A DNA stretch of 64,000 nt from the NCBI RefSeq assembly GCF_009930875.1, contig NZ_CP025249.1:2046001-2110000 (forward strand), read 5' to 3'. This document shows, in pieces, positions 31,324 to 40,194 of this stretch. Below the pieces are notes generated by a model. It was not told the DNA's origin. It did no database searches and saw nothing but the letters and a program-made list of their open reading frames with translations. The position numbers and the translations under genes are program-made. Position 1 is the stretch's first letter. Every line of letters begins with the position of its first letter. This stretch comes from Actinomyces sp. 432 (GTDB lineage Bacteria > Actinomycetota > Actinomycetes > Actinomycetales > Actinomycetaceae).

Positions 31324-32034
31324 GTGGTAGCGCAGTCCGAGCAGCGCGGCGCCACGACGGCGTCGGCCGAAGTTGCGGTCACTGTGCCTGAAGGTGCCCG
31401 GCTGGTGCTGGCTAGCCACAATCCCGGCAAGTTGGCCGAGCTGCGCGCAATCCTGACACCGCTGGTGGACGGGCTTACGGCCGAGCAGATCATCTCCTCG
31501 GCCGGGCTCGGCGCCCCCGAGCCGGTGGAGGACGGGCTGACCTTCGCCGACAACGCCACCCTCAAGGCGCGCGCCCTGGCGCAGGCCACCGGGCTGCCGG
31601 CGGTTGCCGACGACTCCGGGCTGTGTGTGGACGTGCTGGGCGGCGCGCCGGGCATCTTCTCGGCCCGCTGGTCGGGCCGCCACGGCGATGACGAGGGCAA
31701 CCTGCGGCTGCTGCTGGGGCAGCTCGCCGACGTCGCCGACCCGCACCGCACGGCGCGTTTCACCTGTGCCGCGGTACTGGTGGTGCCGAGCCGGGACGGC
31801 GAGTCGGAATCAGTGACCGTGGTGGAGCGCTCCATGGTTGGGCGGCTGCTGCACGCGCCGGTTGGCGCCGGCGGCTTCGGCTACGACCCGATCTTCGTGC
31901 CGGTCCAGGAGGACGCCCCGGGCGGCTCCGGGCGGACGACGGCGCAGATGAGCTCGGCGGAGAAGAACGCCATCTCCCACCGCGGCCAGGCCCTGCGCGC
32001 TCTGGCCCCCGCCCTGCGGGACCTGCTCACCTAG
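31324..32034 (+). CDS. rdgB: Non-canonical purine NTP pyrophosphatase (RdgB/HAM1)
   Basis: House-cleaning enzyme that hydrolyses dITP, XTP and ITP to monophosphates. The N-terminal motif LVLASHNPGKLAELRAIL, the active-site VADDSGLCVDVLGGAPGIFSARW and the C-terminal GFGYDPIFVP are all present. The length is 236 residues, with an about 20-residue non-conserved N-terminus after the GTG start. It directly follows rph and is presumably co-transcribed. The stop TAG lies 3 bp before the first unit of the 23-bp repeat locus B. Confidence 0.94.
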   Translation: MVAQSEQRGATTASAEVAVTVPEGARLVLASHNPGKLAELRAILTPLVDGLTAEQIISSAGLGAPEPVEDGLTFADNATLKARALAQATGLPAVADDSGLCVDVLGGAPGIFSARWSGRHGDDEGNLRLLLGQLADVADPHRTARFTCAAVLVVPSRDGESESVTVVERSMVGRLLHAPVGAGGFGYDPIFVPVQEDAPGGSGRTTAQMSSAEKNAISHRGQALRALAPALRDLLT

Positions 32035-32037
32035 CCC

Positions 32038-32129
32038 GCCGAGGTCGGTAGACGTTACGTGCCGAGGTCGGTAGACGTTACGTGCCGAAGTCGGTAGACG
32101 TTACGTGCCGAGATCGGTAGAAGATGCGC
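32038..32129. repeat. 23-bp intergenic repeat, locus B (four units)
   Basis: Four exactly 23-bp units start at 32038, 32061, 32084 and 32107. The first two are identical, the third has one change (GAAGTCGG) and the fourth is degenerate at its end. The core is GAGGTCGGTAGACGTTACGT, read in the direction of rdgB. This is the best-preserved array of the family. Confidence 0.9.
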
Positions 32130-32258
32130 GCCAGTACACGAGCTTCAACCCGCTCTTCTAGTTTGTGGGTGTGGTGGTTGGTTCTGGTGTCGTGCGGCGC
32201 CGGAGGGCTGTGACGCGCAGGCCATTAAGGGACGGCCTCAGGGTGCGGCGTCACGGGG

Positions 32259-32392
32259 AACGGCTCGCACAGTCGGCTGACGGCTCGCCAGGTACCACCT
32301 ACGGCTCGGCATGAACGACGACGGTTCGTGCGCCCACCTCACAAACCGTCGCAGCGGGTAGCAGACCGCCTACCCGAACATGACGAACCGTC
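32259..32392. repeat. Phased box array with inverted second half
   Basis: Four forward boxes of the type ACGGYTCG (10-bp boxes at 32259, 32279, 32300, 32320) are followed by inverted relatives at 32341, 32361 and 32383 (AAACCGTC, AGACCGCC, GAACCGTC). The spacing is 20-22 bp throughout. The boxes at 32320-32329 and 32383-32392 are exact reverse complements. The rest of the 560-bp rdgB-to-membrane-protein gap (32130-32258 and 32393-32538) holds nothing I recognise. Confidence 0.55.
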
Positions 32393-32538
32393 GCTCTCGA
32401 TCCACCGTGGTTCATCGTGCTCACACCCCCACGTCGCGCCCGCCGGGACGCCGGGCCACGTCAGCACCGCCCAAGCGACCTCCACCAAACATCCACCACA
32501 CCCCCAAACCGGACACGCCACTCCACCGACACCAACCC

Positions 32539-32570
32539 TTGCTTTCCGCTACGGAAAACCTCATACTTTC
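32539..32570 (+). promoter_or_regulatory. Promoter with overlapping palindrome for the membrane-protein/regulator pair
   Basis: TTGCTT and a TACTTT/ATACTT hexamer, 18-19 bp apart, bracket the palindrome TTTCCG-CTA-CGGAAA (32543-32557). Placing it directly ahead of an operon ending in a winged-helix regulator suggests an autoregulatory operator. This is an inference from position. Confidence 0.4.
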
Positions 32571-32594
32571 CACACAAGAAAGGAAGGTGTAGTC

Positions 32595-33041
32595 GTGTCC
32601 TCGTCCCCACCGTCATCCGTGTCCCCTAACGAGGCACGCAGCCGCCTACACGATGTCGCCGCCACCGAGCAGGAGGCCGCACAATGGCATCCCGCCACCT
32701 GGGCGGTCGCGCTGTTCGCAATTGCCTTCGGCAGCACGGTTGGTGCGCTACTAACCGAGCAGCACTGGGTGCTGCTCGGAGGTGTCGCCGCACTCGTGCT
32801 CATACATGTACTGCTGCGGAACCAGCTTCTCCGCCCCGGGGTCCGTACCCGAGACGACCTCATCGGTACCGATCGGCAGTGGTGGAGGCGAAACAGCTTA
32901 TTCGTGTGGGCGCTGGTTGCGGGCGCCGTCTTACGGGGGCTATCCATACATCCGGTGCTCGCCGTCGTGTTCGCTCTGCTCGCTACGGTTCACGCCTGGT
33001 ACTGCGTCGTCGTGGTCTGGCCGGAGGGCAGCCGTGCTTGA
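32595..33041 (+). CDS. Small membrane protein co-encoded with a winged-helix regulator
   Basis: A 148-residue protein with four predicted membrane helices at about 34-53, 57-74, 102-117 and 121-141. The soluble N-terminus is Ser/Pro then Glu/Ala-rich. The GTG start at 32595 was chosen because GAAAGGAAGG lies 7-10 bp upstream. The stop overlaps the start of the next gene by 8 bp, so the two are translated together. I do not recognise the family. Membrane protein plus small regulator pairs often sense envelope stress or metals, but nothing in the sequence shows the signal. Confidence 0.75.
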   Translation: MSSSPPSSVSPNEARSRLHDVAATEQEAAQWHPATWAVALFAIAFGSTVGALLTEQHWVLLGGVAALVLIHVLLRNQLLRPGVRTRDDLIGTDRQWWRRNSLFVWALVAGAVLRGLSIHPVLAVVFALLATVHAWYCVVVVWPEGSRA

Positions 33042-33351
33042 CCCCGTCATCCACCCGATCAATCGTCTGCGGATCTGCGCGACGCTCAAGTCAGTCGGGG
33101 CCGTGAACGACGGCGCCCTAGTGTGGACCGGTACCGAGATGAAGTTCTCCGCGCTGCGTGACGCCGTTGGCCTGTCCGACGCCAGTCTGTCCAAGCAGCT
33201 CAAGGCACTGGAGGATGCGGACTACATCCGCCGCCACCGCGACTACGGTGTAATTCGGGCGATGGATGTGGTTTGGGTCTCGCTTACGCCGCGCGGCCTG
33301 AAAGCCTTCGAAGATCACGTCGCCGCACTGCGAGAGATCGCCGACGATTGA
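33034..33351 (+). CDS. Winged-helix transcriptional regulator (HTH_34/MarR-like)
   Basis: A 105-residue single-domain DNA-binding protein. After HPINRLRICATLKSVGAV comes the helix-turn-helix MKFSALRDAVGLSDASLSKQLKALEDADYI, then a wing with RRHRDYGVIRAMDVVWVSLTPRGLKAF. This matches the small winged-helix group (PF13601-like) usually encoded with a membrane protein. The GTG start at 33034 lies inside the upstream gene. The likely role is repression of its own operon through the palindrome at 32543-32557. The stop is 1 bp before 23-bp-repeat locus C. Confidence 0.85.
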   Translation: MLDPVIHPINRLRICATLKSVGAVNDGALVWTGTEMKFSALRDAVGLSDASLSKQLKALEDADYIRRHRDYGVIRAMDVVWVSLTPRGLKAFEDHVAALREIADD

Positions 33352-33426
33352 CACCGGTCACGTCAACCGACCTCAGCACGTAACAAGTGCCGGTCTCGGT
33401 GTGTTACAAGTGCCGGTCTCGGCGGG
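33352..33426. repeat. 23-bp intergenic repeat, locus C
   Basis: Two full 23-bp units (33365-33387 and 33388-33410) and two partial ones fill the gap between two convergent genes. The first full unit has the ACCGACCTC form and the second the GCCGGTCTC form, so both subtypes are mixed in one array. The stop codon of the DUF3054 gene (33404-33406) lies inside a unit. Confidence 0.8.
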
Positions 33427-33994
33427 ATTGGGCGTCAAGGCGCCGCTGCACGCCCTTGGGAACCAACGAGTCGTGCGCCTTGACGTAGCCGTACAGGCTG
33501 CGCCAGCCGCCGCAGAAGACCACCAGGAACGCGGCCAGCATCACCGCGAACGACACCGTTCCACCGGCTCCGGGGATAGCCCCCAACGCCCCGCCCCACA
33601 CGTAGAGGCCCGCCCACAGCGCCCAGGTCAGGCCGATTACCCAGGCGCCGTCGGGCCAGCCCACCTCCAGGTGGTCGTCGGGGCGACGCACCAGCCATGC
33701 GACCGCCCAGGCGACGACGACGGCGACCGCTCCGCGAACGAGCAGCCCGGGCACTTGGGCCAGGTCGTGTACCGAGGCGGCGCCGAAACAGGCGATCAGT
33801 GCGACCGAAATCGTGTCGGCCAGCAGCACCAGCCACCAGCGGGTGCGGCGCCCACGCGTCCAGGGACGATCCGGCCCGTCAGGCACCGGCGGCGTGTAGC
33901 TGATCGGGGCGGACCCGCGCCCGGCGTCTCGCTGGGGACCGGCCCCGGGACGCGTTTCCGGGGCGGCTCCCGACTGTGAAGACTCCTGCCGCAC
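33404..33994 (-). CDS. DUF3054-like membrane protein
   Basis: A 196-residue protein with a 50-residue Pro/Gly/Arg-rich N-terminus and four hydrophobic segments: VLLADTISVALIACFG, LLVRGAVAVVVAWAVAWLV, GAWVIGLTWALWAGLYVWG and VMLAAFLVVFCGGWRSLYG. The LLAD start of the first helix and the final GWR resemble DUF3054. The function is unknown. The last residues, RRDRHL, and the TAA stop are encoded within the 23-bp repeat of locus C, so the natural C-terminus may have been replaced by repeat sequence. It lies 3 bp downstream of the MBL hydrolase gene, so it is co-transcribed with murI. Confidence 0.75.
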   Translation of the reverse strand: MRQESSQSGAAPETRPGAGPQRDAGRGSAPISYTPPVPDGPDRPWTRGRRTRWWLVLLADTISVALIACFGAASVHDLAQVPGLLVRGAVAVVVAWAVAWLVRRPDDHLEVGWPDGAWVIGLTWALWAGLYVWGGALGAIPGAGGTVSFAVMLAAFLVVFCGGWRSLYGYVKAHDSLVPKGVQRRLDAQSRRDRHL

Positions 33995-33997
33995 CGC

Positions 33998-34798
33998 TCA
34001 GATCTCCCAGGAGGCGCCGGGGGTGGCGCGGGCCAGTGGGCCGTCATACACAGCGGCGGCCTCACGCAGCGGATCATCCGGGTCCGTCCACGGCTGAATG
34101 TGGGTCAGCACCAGCCGGCCTGCGGGACGGCGCCCGCCCCGCCCCGAGGTACCCGCGGCAAGCTGTCCGGCCCGCCGACCGGTCAGGTGGATGCCGCGCA
34201 CGGCGTCGCGCCCCTCTAGGAAGGCCGCCTCGGACAGCAGCAGGTCGACGCCGTCGGCCATCGCCTCGATGCCGTCACACAAGTCCGTGTCGCCCGTGAA
34301 GGCCAGGCTGACGCGATCGCCGACTCGGCCGGGGCCCTCCACACGGTAGCCGAAGGCATCCACCGGGTGCAGCGCCGGGAAGGGGGTGATAGTCAGCGGC
34401 CCGACCTGCAGGCTCTGACCCGCCGACGCCGTGCGGAAGGCGAATTCAGTCGCGTAGGTCTCCTGCTCCGAAGTGCCGTCGACGCCGTTGAGCCGGCTCC
34501 GCAGCTGCGCCGGCCCGAGCGTCAGCACCGGCGCAAGCCGTCCGGCGGGGTTCCAGCGCCGGAACACGTGCATACCCACCAGGTCCACCATGTGATCGGC
34601 GTGGCAGTGGGAGATGACGATGGCGTCCAGTTCAGCCGGGTCCAGGTAGCGCAGCAGCTGCCCCATTGAGCCGGGGCCGAGGTCGAGCACGACCGACCAG
34701 GTGCGACCAGATACGTCGTCGGCCTGCACCAGATAGGAGGAGGCCGCGGCCTCAGGACCTGACATGGATCCGGTACAGCCGATGATCGTGAGTCTCAT
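33998..34798 (-). CDS. Metallo-beta-lactamase fold hydrolase (Rv1339-like)
   Basis: A 266-residue MBL-fold protein. The metal site HCHADHM follows AIVISHC, with later ligands in [23 protein letters not shown] and [10 protein letters not shown]. The Mycobacterium tuberculosis gene at the same position between murI and rph (Rv1339) encodes an atypical cyclic-AMP phosphodiesterase, so a cyclic nucleotide or related phosphodiesterase activity is likely but not proven. The ATG overlaps the murI stop (ATGA). The rph-rdgB pair, next in mycobacteria, is nearby here but in the opposite orientation. Confidence 0.88.
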   Translation of the reverse strand: MRLTIIGCTGSMSGPEAAASSYLVQADDVSGRTWSVVLDLGPGSMGQLLRYLDPAELDAIVISHCHADHMVDLVGMHVFRRWNPAGRLAPVLTLGPAQLRSRLNGVDGTSEQETYATEFAFRTASAGQSLQVGPLTITPFPALHPVDAFGYRVEGPGRVGDRVSLAFTGDTDLCDGIEAMADGVDLLLSEAAFLEGRDAVRGIHLTGRRAGQLAAGTSGRGGRRPAGRLVLTHIQPWTDPDDPLREAAAVYDGPLARATPGASWEI

Positions 34799-35679
34799 GC
34801 GGGATCCTCGCTCGAATTGGGGACGGGGGCGGGGTCTGGTGACGGGGCGTCTGGTGACGGGGCGTCGGGGCCGATCTCGGCGTGGTGGACACGGCCAACC
34901 TCGGGCCCTAGGAAGCGGCGTGCCAACACGGAGAAGGAGGCGGGATCGCCGGTGGCGCGGAACTCGTGCCGGGGCGCCGGCGCGTCGGGGGCGCGTAGCA
35001 GGTTCCGGCGAGCGAGCTCGCGGTAGACGTCCTTGGCGGTCTCCTGACTGGAGGTCACCAAGGTGACGTCCTCCCCCATGACGTAGGAGATGGGGCCGGC
35101 CAGCAGCGGGTAGTGGGTGCACCCCAGGATGAGGGTGTCTACGCCCGCCCGCTTGACGGGGGCGAGGTACTCCTCTGCCGTGGTCATGACCTCCGGGCCG
35201 GTGGTGATACCGCGCTCGGCCAGCTCCACGAAGCGTGGGCACGCCTGGGAGAACAGGTGCACGCCGGGCACGGCGGCCAGCGCATCGGCGTAGGCGTTGG
35301 AGTCCACGGTGCCCTGGGTGGCGATCAGCCCGACTCGGCCGTTACGGGTGACACGGGCGGCGGCGCGGGCGGCCGGGTGGATGACCTCCACGACGGGCAC
35401 GCCCTTGCCGCGCGTGTAGCGGCTGCGGGCATCGTGCAGAACGGCGGCGGAAGCCGTGTTACAGGCGATCACCAGCATTTTCACGCCTGAGTCGACCAGC
35501 TCGTCCATGATGCTCAGGGCCAGGCGGCGCACCTCCTGCACCGGGCGCGGCCCGTACGGGGTGTTGGCGGTGTCCCCGATGTACAGCACCTGCTCACCGG
35601 GAAGCTGGTCGATCACCGCGCGGGCCACGGTCAAGCCGCCGACGCCGGAGTCGAACATCCCGATGGCCGCATCATTCAC
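34795..35679 (-). CDS. murI: Glutamate racemase
   Basis: Cofactor-independent racemase supplying D-glutamate for peptidoglycan. Both catalytic cysteines are present: VIACNTASA and [11 protein letters not shown]. The substrate motif [13 protein letters not shown] is near the N-terminus. GTG at 35677-35679 was chosen because [12 protein letters not shown] matches the family start; an upstream ATG at 35709 inside DUF2017 would add ten unconserved residues. The C-terminus carries a repeated SPDAP extension ([14 protein letters not shown]) encoded by short direct DNA repeats. It overlaps the MBL gene and lies in the clpS-DUF2017-murI run. Confidence 0.94.
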   Translation of the reverse strand: MNDAAIGMFDSGVGGLTVARAVIDQLPGEQVLYIGDTANTPYGPRPVQEVRRLALSIMDELVDSGVKMLVIACNTASAAVLHDARSRYTRGKGVPVVEVIHPAARAAARVTRNGRVGLIATQGTVDSNAYADALAAVPGVHLFSQACPRFVELAERGITTGPEVMTTAEEYLAPVKRAGVDTLILGCTHYPLLAGPISYVMGEDVTLVTSSQETAKDVYRELARRNLLRAPDAPAPRHEFRATGDPASFSVLARRFLGPEVGRVHHAEIGPDAPSPDAPSPDPAPVPNSSEDPA

Positions 35680-35689
35680 AGCGCCGAGA

Positions 35690-36412
35690 CTATGCGGCCC
35701 CATCCCCATTCAATAGCACGGCCACCAGTGATTCCTGCCACCAGGAAAGCATGTCGTAGGACAGCGCCATAGCCCGATTCCAGCGCTCCGTCTCCCCCTC
35801 GCCGACGGGGGCGTCTTCCCAGGCCGCGGCATGCACGCGCTCGCCCGCCTCGGGGGAATCGATTTGCAGGCGCTCGGCCAGTACCAGGCGGGCGTCGTTC
35901 AGGGCCCCCAGCCAGCGGCCCTCCTGGCCGGCGCGCACGAGCACTGCCCCACCGGCCCCGGTGGGCTCAAGCAGCTCCCATACCACTTCCTCAAGGCGAG
36001 AGCGCTTGTCCTCCCGCAGCCGGTCCCGGGTCAGGGAGGAGACTTCGACGGCGACCTCCGGGTCCTCTGAGGCGTCGGGCAGGAGCACGTCCAGCAGTGG
36101 AGCCAGGGTGGCGGGAACCCCTCCGGCGGTGCGCCCGCGGGAGGCATCGTCGGGCTGGGGATCGAAGTCGAGTGCGGCCAGCACGTCCCCGTCGCGCGGG
36201 GTCTCACCCGCCCGGACGCCGGTGGCGTGCGACTCGGGCCCCGCTGAAACCGGCCCGGATGGGGCCGCTTCCGCGGCACCGGCCCCGCCTGGTGCCGGGG
36301 TGTCCGCGGCGAGCAGGTCGGCGATCTGCTTGAACAGGCCGGCCAGGTACTCCCGCTCCCAGGCCTCCAGCACGCTGGTCCAGCCCTGCGGGTCAGGGTG
36401 GAAGGCGTGCAT
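35690..36412 (-). CDS. DUF2017 family protein
   Basis: A 240-residue protein of the actinobacterial DUF2017 family. It begins [30 protein letters not shown], has a central low-complexity insert rich in Ala/Pro/Gly, and ends [19 protein letters not shown]. Conserved Trp/Tyr/Asp residues in the last helix fit the family. The function is unknown. The family is consistently encoded just after clpS, which suggests a link to Clp proteolysis. The ATG overlaps the clpS stop. Confidence 0.85.
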   Translation of the reverse strand: MHAFHPDPQGWTSVLEAWEREYLAGLFKQIADLLAADTPAPGGAGAAEAAPSGPVSAGPESHATGVRAGETPRDGDVLAALDFDPQPDDASRGRTAGGVPATLAPLLDVLLPDASEDPEVAVEVSSLTRDRLREDKRSRLEEVVWELLEPTGAGGAVLVRAGQEGRWLGALNDARLVLAERLQIDSPEAGERVHAAAWEDAPVGEGETERWNRAMALSYDMLSWWQESLVAVLLNGDGAA

Positions 36413-36774
36413 CAGGCGCCTCCCGCGGCCGGACCGCTTCCCCCGCCGACGGTTCCCTCGCCACCGGCTGGGAGCGGCTCGATGGTGGCGTGCAGACCGT
36501 AGGAGTGCATAGCAGTGACGTCAACCTCCATGCGTTCACGGGCACCGCGGGATACGACGGCCCTGCCGGTGGTGTGCACCTCCAGCATGCGCAGGCGCGC
36601 CACCGGGATCGAGAGGCCGAAATAAGTGTGGAACACCCAGGTGACGTAGTCCATCGTGTTAACGGGGTCGTCGTGGACCACTGTGCACCACAGCCGCCCG
36701 GGGGCGGTGCGGGCGTCCGCCAGCGCCTCCGCCCCCGGGGCGGGGGCGGCATGGACGGGTTCTGCGGACTGCAT
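36412..36774 (-). CDS. clpS: ATP-dependent Clp protease adaptor ClpS
   Basis: N-end-rule adaptor that delivers substrates to ClpC/ClpA. The core is VVHDDPVNTMDYVTWVFHTYFGLS followed by MLEVHTTGRAVVSRGARERMEVDV, which matches the ClpS fold with the D-D-P-V-N-T-M-D-Y-V binding-pocket segment. The product is 120 residues, with a short unconserved N-terminus and a Gly/Pro-rich tail. The ATG is at 36772-36774. It is first in the leftward clpS-DUF2017-murI-MBL-DUF3054 operon and divergent from pncB. Confidence 0.94.
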   Translation of the reverse strand: MQSAEPVHAAPAPGAEALADARTAPGRLWCTVVHDDPVNTMDYVTWVFHTYFGLSIPVARLRMLEVHTTGRAVVSRGARERMEVDVTAMHSYGLHATIEPLPAGGEGTVGGGSGPAAGGA

Positions 36775-36849
36775 GCCTTCACCCTAGTCGCGGCGGCCTG
36801 TGAGGACGGGCTCGTTCCGCAGCCGGTCTTCCTGCGATAAGTTTGTGTC

Positions 36850-38244
36850 ATGACAGCCAATCTGCGGGATGTCCCCACCCCGGACGCACCCAGCACCGCC
36901 CTGCTTACCGACATGTACGAGCTGACCATGCTGCAGGCGGCCCTGCACGCCGGCGTCGCCGAGCGCACCAGCGTGTTCGAGCTGTTTGGCCGCAACCTGC
37001 CCGCCTCACGTCGCTTCGGAGTGGTCGCGGGCACGGGGCGGCTGCTGGACGCCATTGAGGCCTTCACCTTTACCGATGCGCAGATCGACTACCTGTACTC
37101 GGCCGGCATCGTCGACGACGTCACTCTCGACTACCTGCGCACGTACAAGTTCTCCGGGACGATCCGGGGATACGCGGAGGGCGAGTGCTACTTCTCCGGC
37201 TCCCCGCTGCTGACCGTGGAGGGAACCTTCGCCGAGGCCTGCATCCTGGAGACGCTGGCCCTTTCCATCTACAACTACGACTGCGCGGTGGCCGCAGCGG
37301 CCTCGCGCATGACCATCGCCGCCCATGGGCGCCCCTGCGTGGAGTTCGGCGCAAGGCGCGCGCACGAGCGCGCCGCGGTGGCGGCCGCCCGCGCCGCCGT
37401 CGTGGGCGGCTTCGCCGGCACCAGTGACCTGGAGGCGGCCATGCTCTACAGGATCCCGGCCGTGGGCACCTCCGCGCACTCGTTCACCCTGCTGCACGAT
37501 ACCGAGGAGGAGGCCTTCGCCTCCCAGGTGGCCAGCCTCGGCCCGGGCACCACCATCCTGGTGGACACCTACGACATCGAGCGCGGCGTGGCCCGCGCGG
37601 TTGCCGCCGCCCGGGCTGCCGGAGGCGAGCTGGGCGCGGTGCGCCTTGACTCCGGGGACCTGGTCGCCGAAGCCTTCAAGGTACGCGCCCAGCTGGACGG
37701 CCTGGGGGCGACGACGACGCGCATCACCGTCACCAGCGACCTGGACGAGTACGCGATCGCGGCCCTGGGCGCCGCGCCGGTGGACTCCTACGGCGTGGGC
37801 ACCAAGCTGGTGACCGGCTCGGGGCGGCCCACGGCAGCCCTGGTGTACAAGCTGGTCGAGCGCGCCGGCAGTGACGGGCAGATGCAGGAGGTCGCCAAGT
37901 TCTCCGCCGGCGGCAAGTCGACGGTGGGAGGGCGCAAGTGGGCCGGGCGGGTACTCAACGCCGCAGGCTCGGCCACCGACGAGCTGATCGTCTCGGCCCG
38001 CTCGGAGGCCTCCGGCCTGGCCGCCCTGGAGGCGGCCGACGCGCGGCCGCTGCAAGTAGACCTGGTACGCGACGGCGTCATCGTGGAGGAGCACCGCGGT
38101 CCGGAGGCACTGACGGCTGCGGCCGAACGCCACCAGGTGGCGCGCGCCGAGCTGCCCTATGAGGGCTGGCGCCTGAGCGAGGGCGACCCGGCGATCCCGA
38201 CCCGCCACTTGGACATCGACGAGCGGCAGCCGCTGCGCGGCTGA
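36850..38244 (+). CDS. pncB: Nicotinate phosphoribosyltransferase
   Basis: NAD-salvage enzyme converting nicotinate and PRPP to nicotinate mononucleotide with ATP hydrolysis. It has 464 residues. Typical blocks are LLTDMYELTMLQAAL, SVFELFGRNLP, EFGARRAHERAA, GTSAHSFTLLHD, VDTYDIERGV and VRLDSGDLVAEAF. No Shine-Dalgarno precedes the ATG; a TAAGTT hexamer ends 7 bp before it, so the transcript may be leaderless. The gene is divergent from clpS, as in mycobacteria. Confidence 0.94.
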   Translation: MTANLRDVPTPDAPSTALLTDMYELTMLQAALHAGVAERTSVFELFGRNLPASRRFGVVAGTGRLLDAIEAFTFTDAQIDYLYSAGIVDDVTLDYLRTYKFSGTIRGYAEGECYFSGSPLLTVEGTFAEACILETLALSIYNYDCAVAAAASRMTIAAHGRPCVEFGARRAHERAAVAAARAAVVGGFAGTSDLEAAMLYRIPAVGTSAHSFTLLHDTEEEAFASQVASLGPGTTILVDTYDIERGVARAVAAARAAGGELGAVRLDSGDLVAEAFKVRAQLDGLGATTTRITVTSDLDEYAIAALGAAPVDSYGVGTKLVTGSGRPTAALVYKLVERAGSDGQMQEVAKFSAGGKSTVGGRKWAGRVLNAAGSATDELIVSARSEASGLAALEAADARPLQVDLVRDGVIVEEHRGPEALTAAAERHQVARAELPYEGWRLSEGDPAIPTRHLDIDERQPLRG

Positions 38245-38340
38245 GCCACTGCGGCGGCCCGGCCCGGCGGCGGGCGGTGTCAGCGGGACGGGTCGGCGTA
38301 GCGCGCCCAGCCGCGCCACGCGCGTCGGCCCCGACGCTCG

Positions 38341-38376
38341 CCGCCGCCAGCCCCTGCCCGGGCAGCGCGGCGGCGG
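38341..38376. terminator. Hairpin between convergent pncB and helicase genes
   Basis: The arms CCGCCGCC and GGCGGCGG (38341-38348 and 38369-38376) enclose a second palindrome CTGCCCGGGCAG. The hairpin lies immediately after the helicase stop on the minus strand and 97 bp after pncB. Confidence 0.4.
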
Positions 38377-40194
38377 TCAGCGCCGCCCGACGAACCAGCG
38401 GCGCAGTGTCTCGATGCGCCCCTCGATCTGCTCGGTGGTGGCCTGGGCCACCTCCGGGCCGCCGCACACGCGCCGCAGCTCGGTGTGAATCACCCCGTGG
38501 GGCTGCCCGGATCGGCGCGCCCAGGCCCCCACCAGCTTGGACAGCTCCTTGCGGGCGGCGGCGCGCCGACGGGCGTCGTCGACCCCGGAATTGGTACGGC
38601 GCTGCTGCGCGGCCGCCTGCTGGCGCTTCTGCTGCTTGATCTGCTGGTTCTGCCGCTGGCGCAGCAGGGCGGTGACCTGCTCGGGCTCAAGCAGCCCGGG
38701 CAGGCCCAGGTACTCCTGCTCCTCGGGGCTGCCGACCATGGCGCCGGTGCCGAACTCGCCGCCGTCGAACAGGACCCGGTCGAACTCGGCGGTGGAGTCC
38801 ATCGCCTCGAACCCGCCCAGCAGATCATCCGAGGCGCTCTCGGTGCGATTGGCCTCGGCGAGCAGCCGGTCCTCCGGGGAGCCGAACCGGGAGTCCTCCT
38901 CCGTGCCCCGCTTGCCGAGCACGTGATCGCGGGCGGCCTCCATCTCACCGGCCAGGCCCAGCAGCGGCGTGACCGAGGGCAGGAAGACGCTGGCGGTCTC
39001 CCCCTTGGCGCGGGAGCGCACGAAGCGGCCGATGGCCTGGGCGAAGAACAGCGGCGTGGAGGCGGAGGTCGCGTACACGCCCACCGCCAGCCGGGGCACG
39101 TCCACGCCCTCGGAGACCATGCGCACCGCCACCAGCCAGCGGTCTTTGGAGGCGGCGAAGGTCTCGATGCGGCTGGAGGCACCGGAGTCGTCCGACAGGG
39201 CGATGGTTGGTGCCTGCCCGGTGATGGCGCGCAACTGACCCGCGTAGGCACGGGCGGAGTTCTGGTCGGAGGCGATTACCAGACCGCCGGCGTCGGGCAC
39301 CTGGCGCCGTACCTCGGTCAGGCGCTGGTCGGCGGCCGCCAGCACCGCGGGAATCCACTCCCCGCCCGGGTCCAGGGCGGTGCGCCAGGCCTGGGACTCC
39401 ATGTCCTTGGTCAGCGGCTCACCCAGCCGGGCAGCAACCTCATCACCGGCCTTGGTGCGCCAGTGCATCTGCCCCGAATAGCTCATGAACATCACCGGTC
39501 GCACCACGCCGTCGGCCAGGGCCTCGGCGTAGCCGTAGGAGTAGTCGGCGCGGGAGCGCTTGATGCCGCCTGCCTCCTCGGTGTAGGTGACGAACGGGAT
39601 CGGGGACTCGTCGGAGCGGAAGGGCGTGCCGGTCAGGGACAGGCGCCGACGCGCAGGGGTGAAGGCCTCGCGGATGGCGTCCCCCCAGCTGCGGGCGTCG
39701 CCGCCGTGGTGGATCTCGTCGAGGATCACAAGGGTGCGGGTGCGGTCGGTGCGCGCGCGGTGCAGGTTGGGGTTGGCCGCCACCTGCGCGTAGGTGACGG
39801 CGACGCCGTCGAACTGGGAGCCGAGCGCGCCCTGGGAGTTGGCGTAGGAGGGGTCGATACGGATACCGACCCGGGCGGCGGCCTCCGCCCACTGGTACTT
39901 CAGGTGCTCGGTGGGGCAGACCACGGTCACCTTGTGCACCTCGCCGGCGGTGAGCAGCTCAGTGGCGATGCGCAACGCGAAGGTGGTCTTGCCGGCGCCG
40001 GGGGTGGCGACGGCGAGGAAGTCCCGCGGCATCGCCTCCAGGTACTGCTTCAGGGCGGCTGCCTGCCACGCGCGCAGGGGCCGCGTGGTGCCCCAGGCGG
40101 CGCGCTGCGGGTAGGCCGGGGAGAGGTTCTCCGCGGCGAAGATGGAGGGCTGCGTCGGGTTGTGCGATGGCTGGGAGCGGCGCGTGGGAGTCAC
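38377..40194 (-). CDS. DEAD/DEAH-box helicase (XPB/type III restriction-like)
   Basis: Superfamily II helicase of 605 residues. Walker A is VATPGAGKTTFAL, motif II is ILDEIHHGGD, motif III is LSLTGTPFRSDE, and the second RecA-like domain ends FFAQAIGRFVRSRAKGE (motif VI). A C-terminal Gln/Arg-rich coiled stretch (QRQNQQIKQQKRQQAAAQQRR) and a small helical domain follow. Actinobacterial relatives are conserved beside DUF3039 and have no firmly known role; DNA repair is plausible. The GTG start overlaps the DUF3039 stop (GTGA). Confidence 0.88.
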   Translation of the reverse strand: MTPTRRSQPSHNPTQPSIFAAENLSPAYPQRAAWGTTRPLRAWQAAALKQYLEAMPRDFLAVATPGAGKTTFALRIATELLTAGEVHKVTVVCPTEHLKYQWAEAAARVGIRIDPSYANSQGALGSQFDGVAVTYAQVAANPNLHRARTDRTRTLVILDEIHHGGDARSWGDAIREAFTPARRRLSLTGTPFRSDESPIPFVTYTEEAGGIKRSRADYSYGYAEALADGVVRPVMFMSYSGQMHWRTKAGDEVAARLGEPLTKDMESQAWRTALDPGGEWIPAVLAAADQRLTEVRRQVPDAGGLVIASDQNSARAYAGQLRAITGQAPTIALSDDSGASSRIETFAASKDRWLVAVRMVSEGVDVPRLAVGVYATSASTPLFFAQAIGRFVRSRAKGETASVFLPSVTPLLGLAGEMEAARDHVLGKRGTEEDSRFGSPEDRLLAEANRTESASDDLLGGFEAMDSTAEFDRVLFDGGEFGTGAMVGSPEEQEYLGLPGLLEPEQVTALLRQRQNQQIKQQKRQQAAAQQRRTNSGVDDARRRAAARKELSKLVGAWARRSGQPHGVIHTELRRVCGGPEVAQATTEQIEGRIETLRRWFVGRR

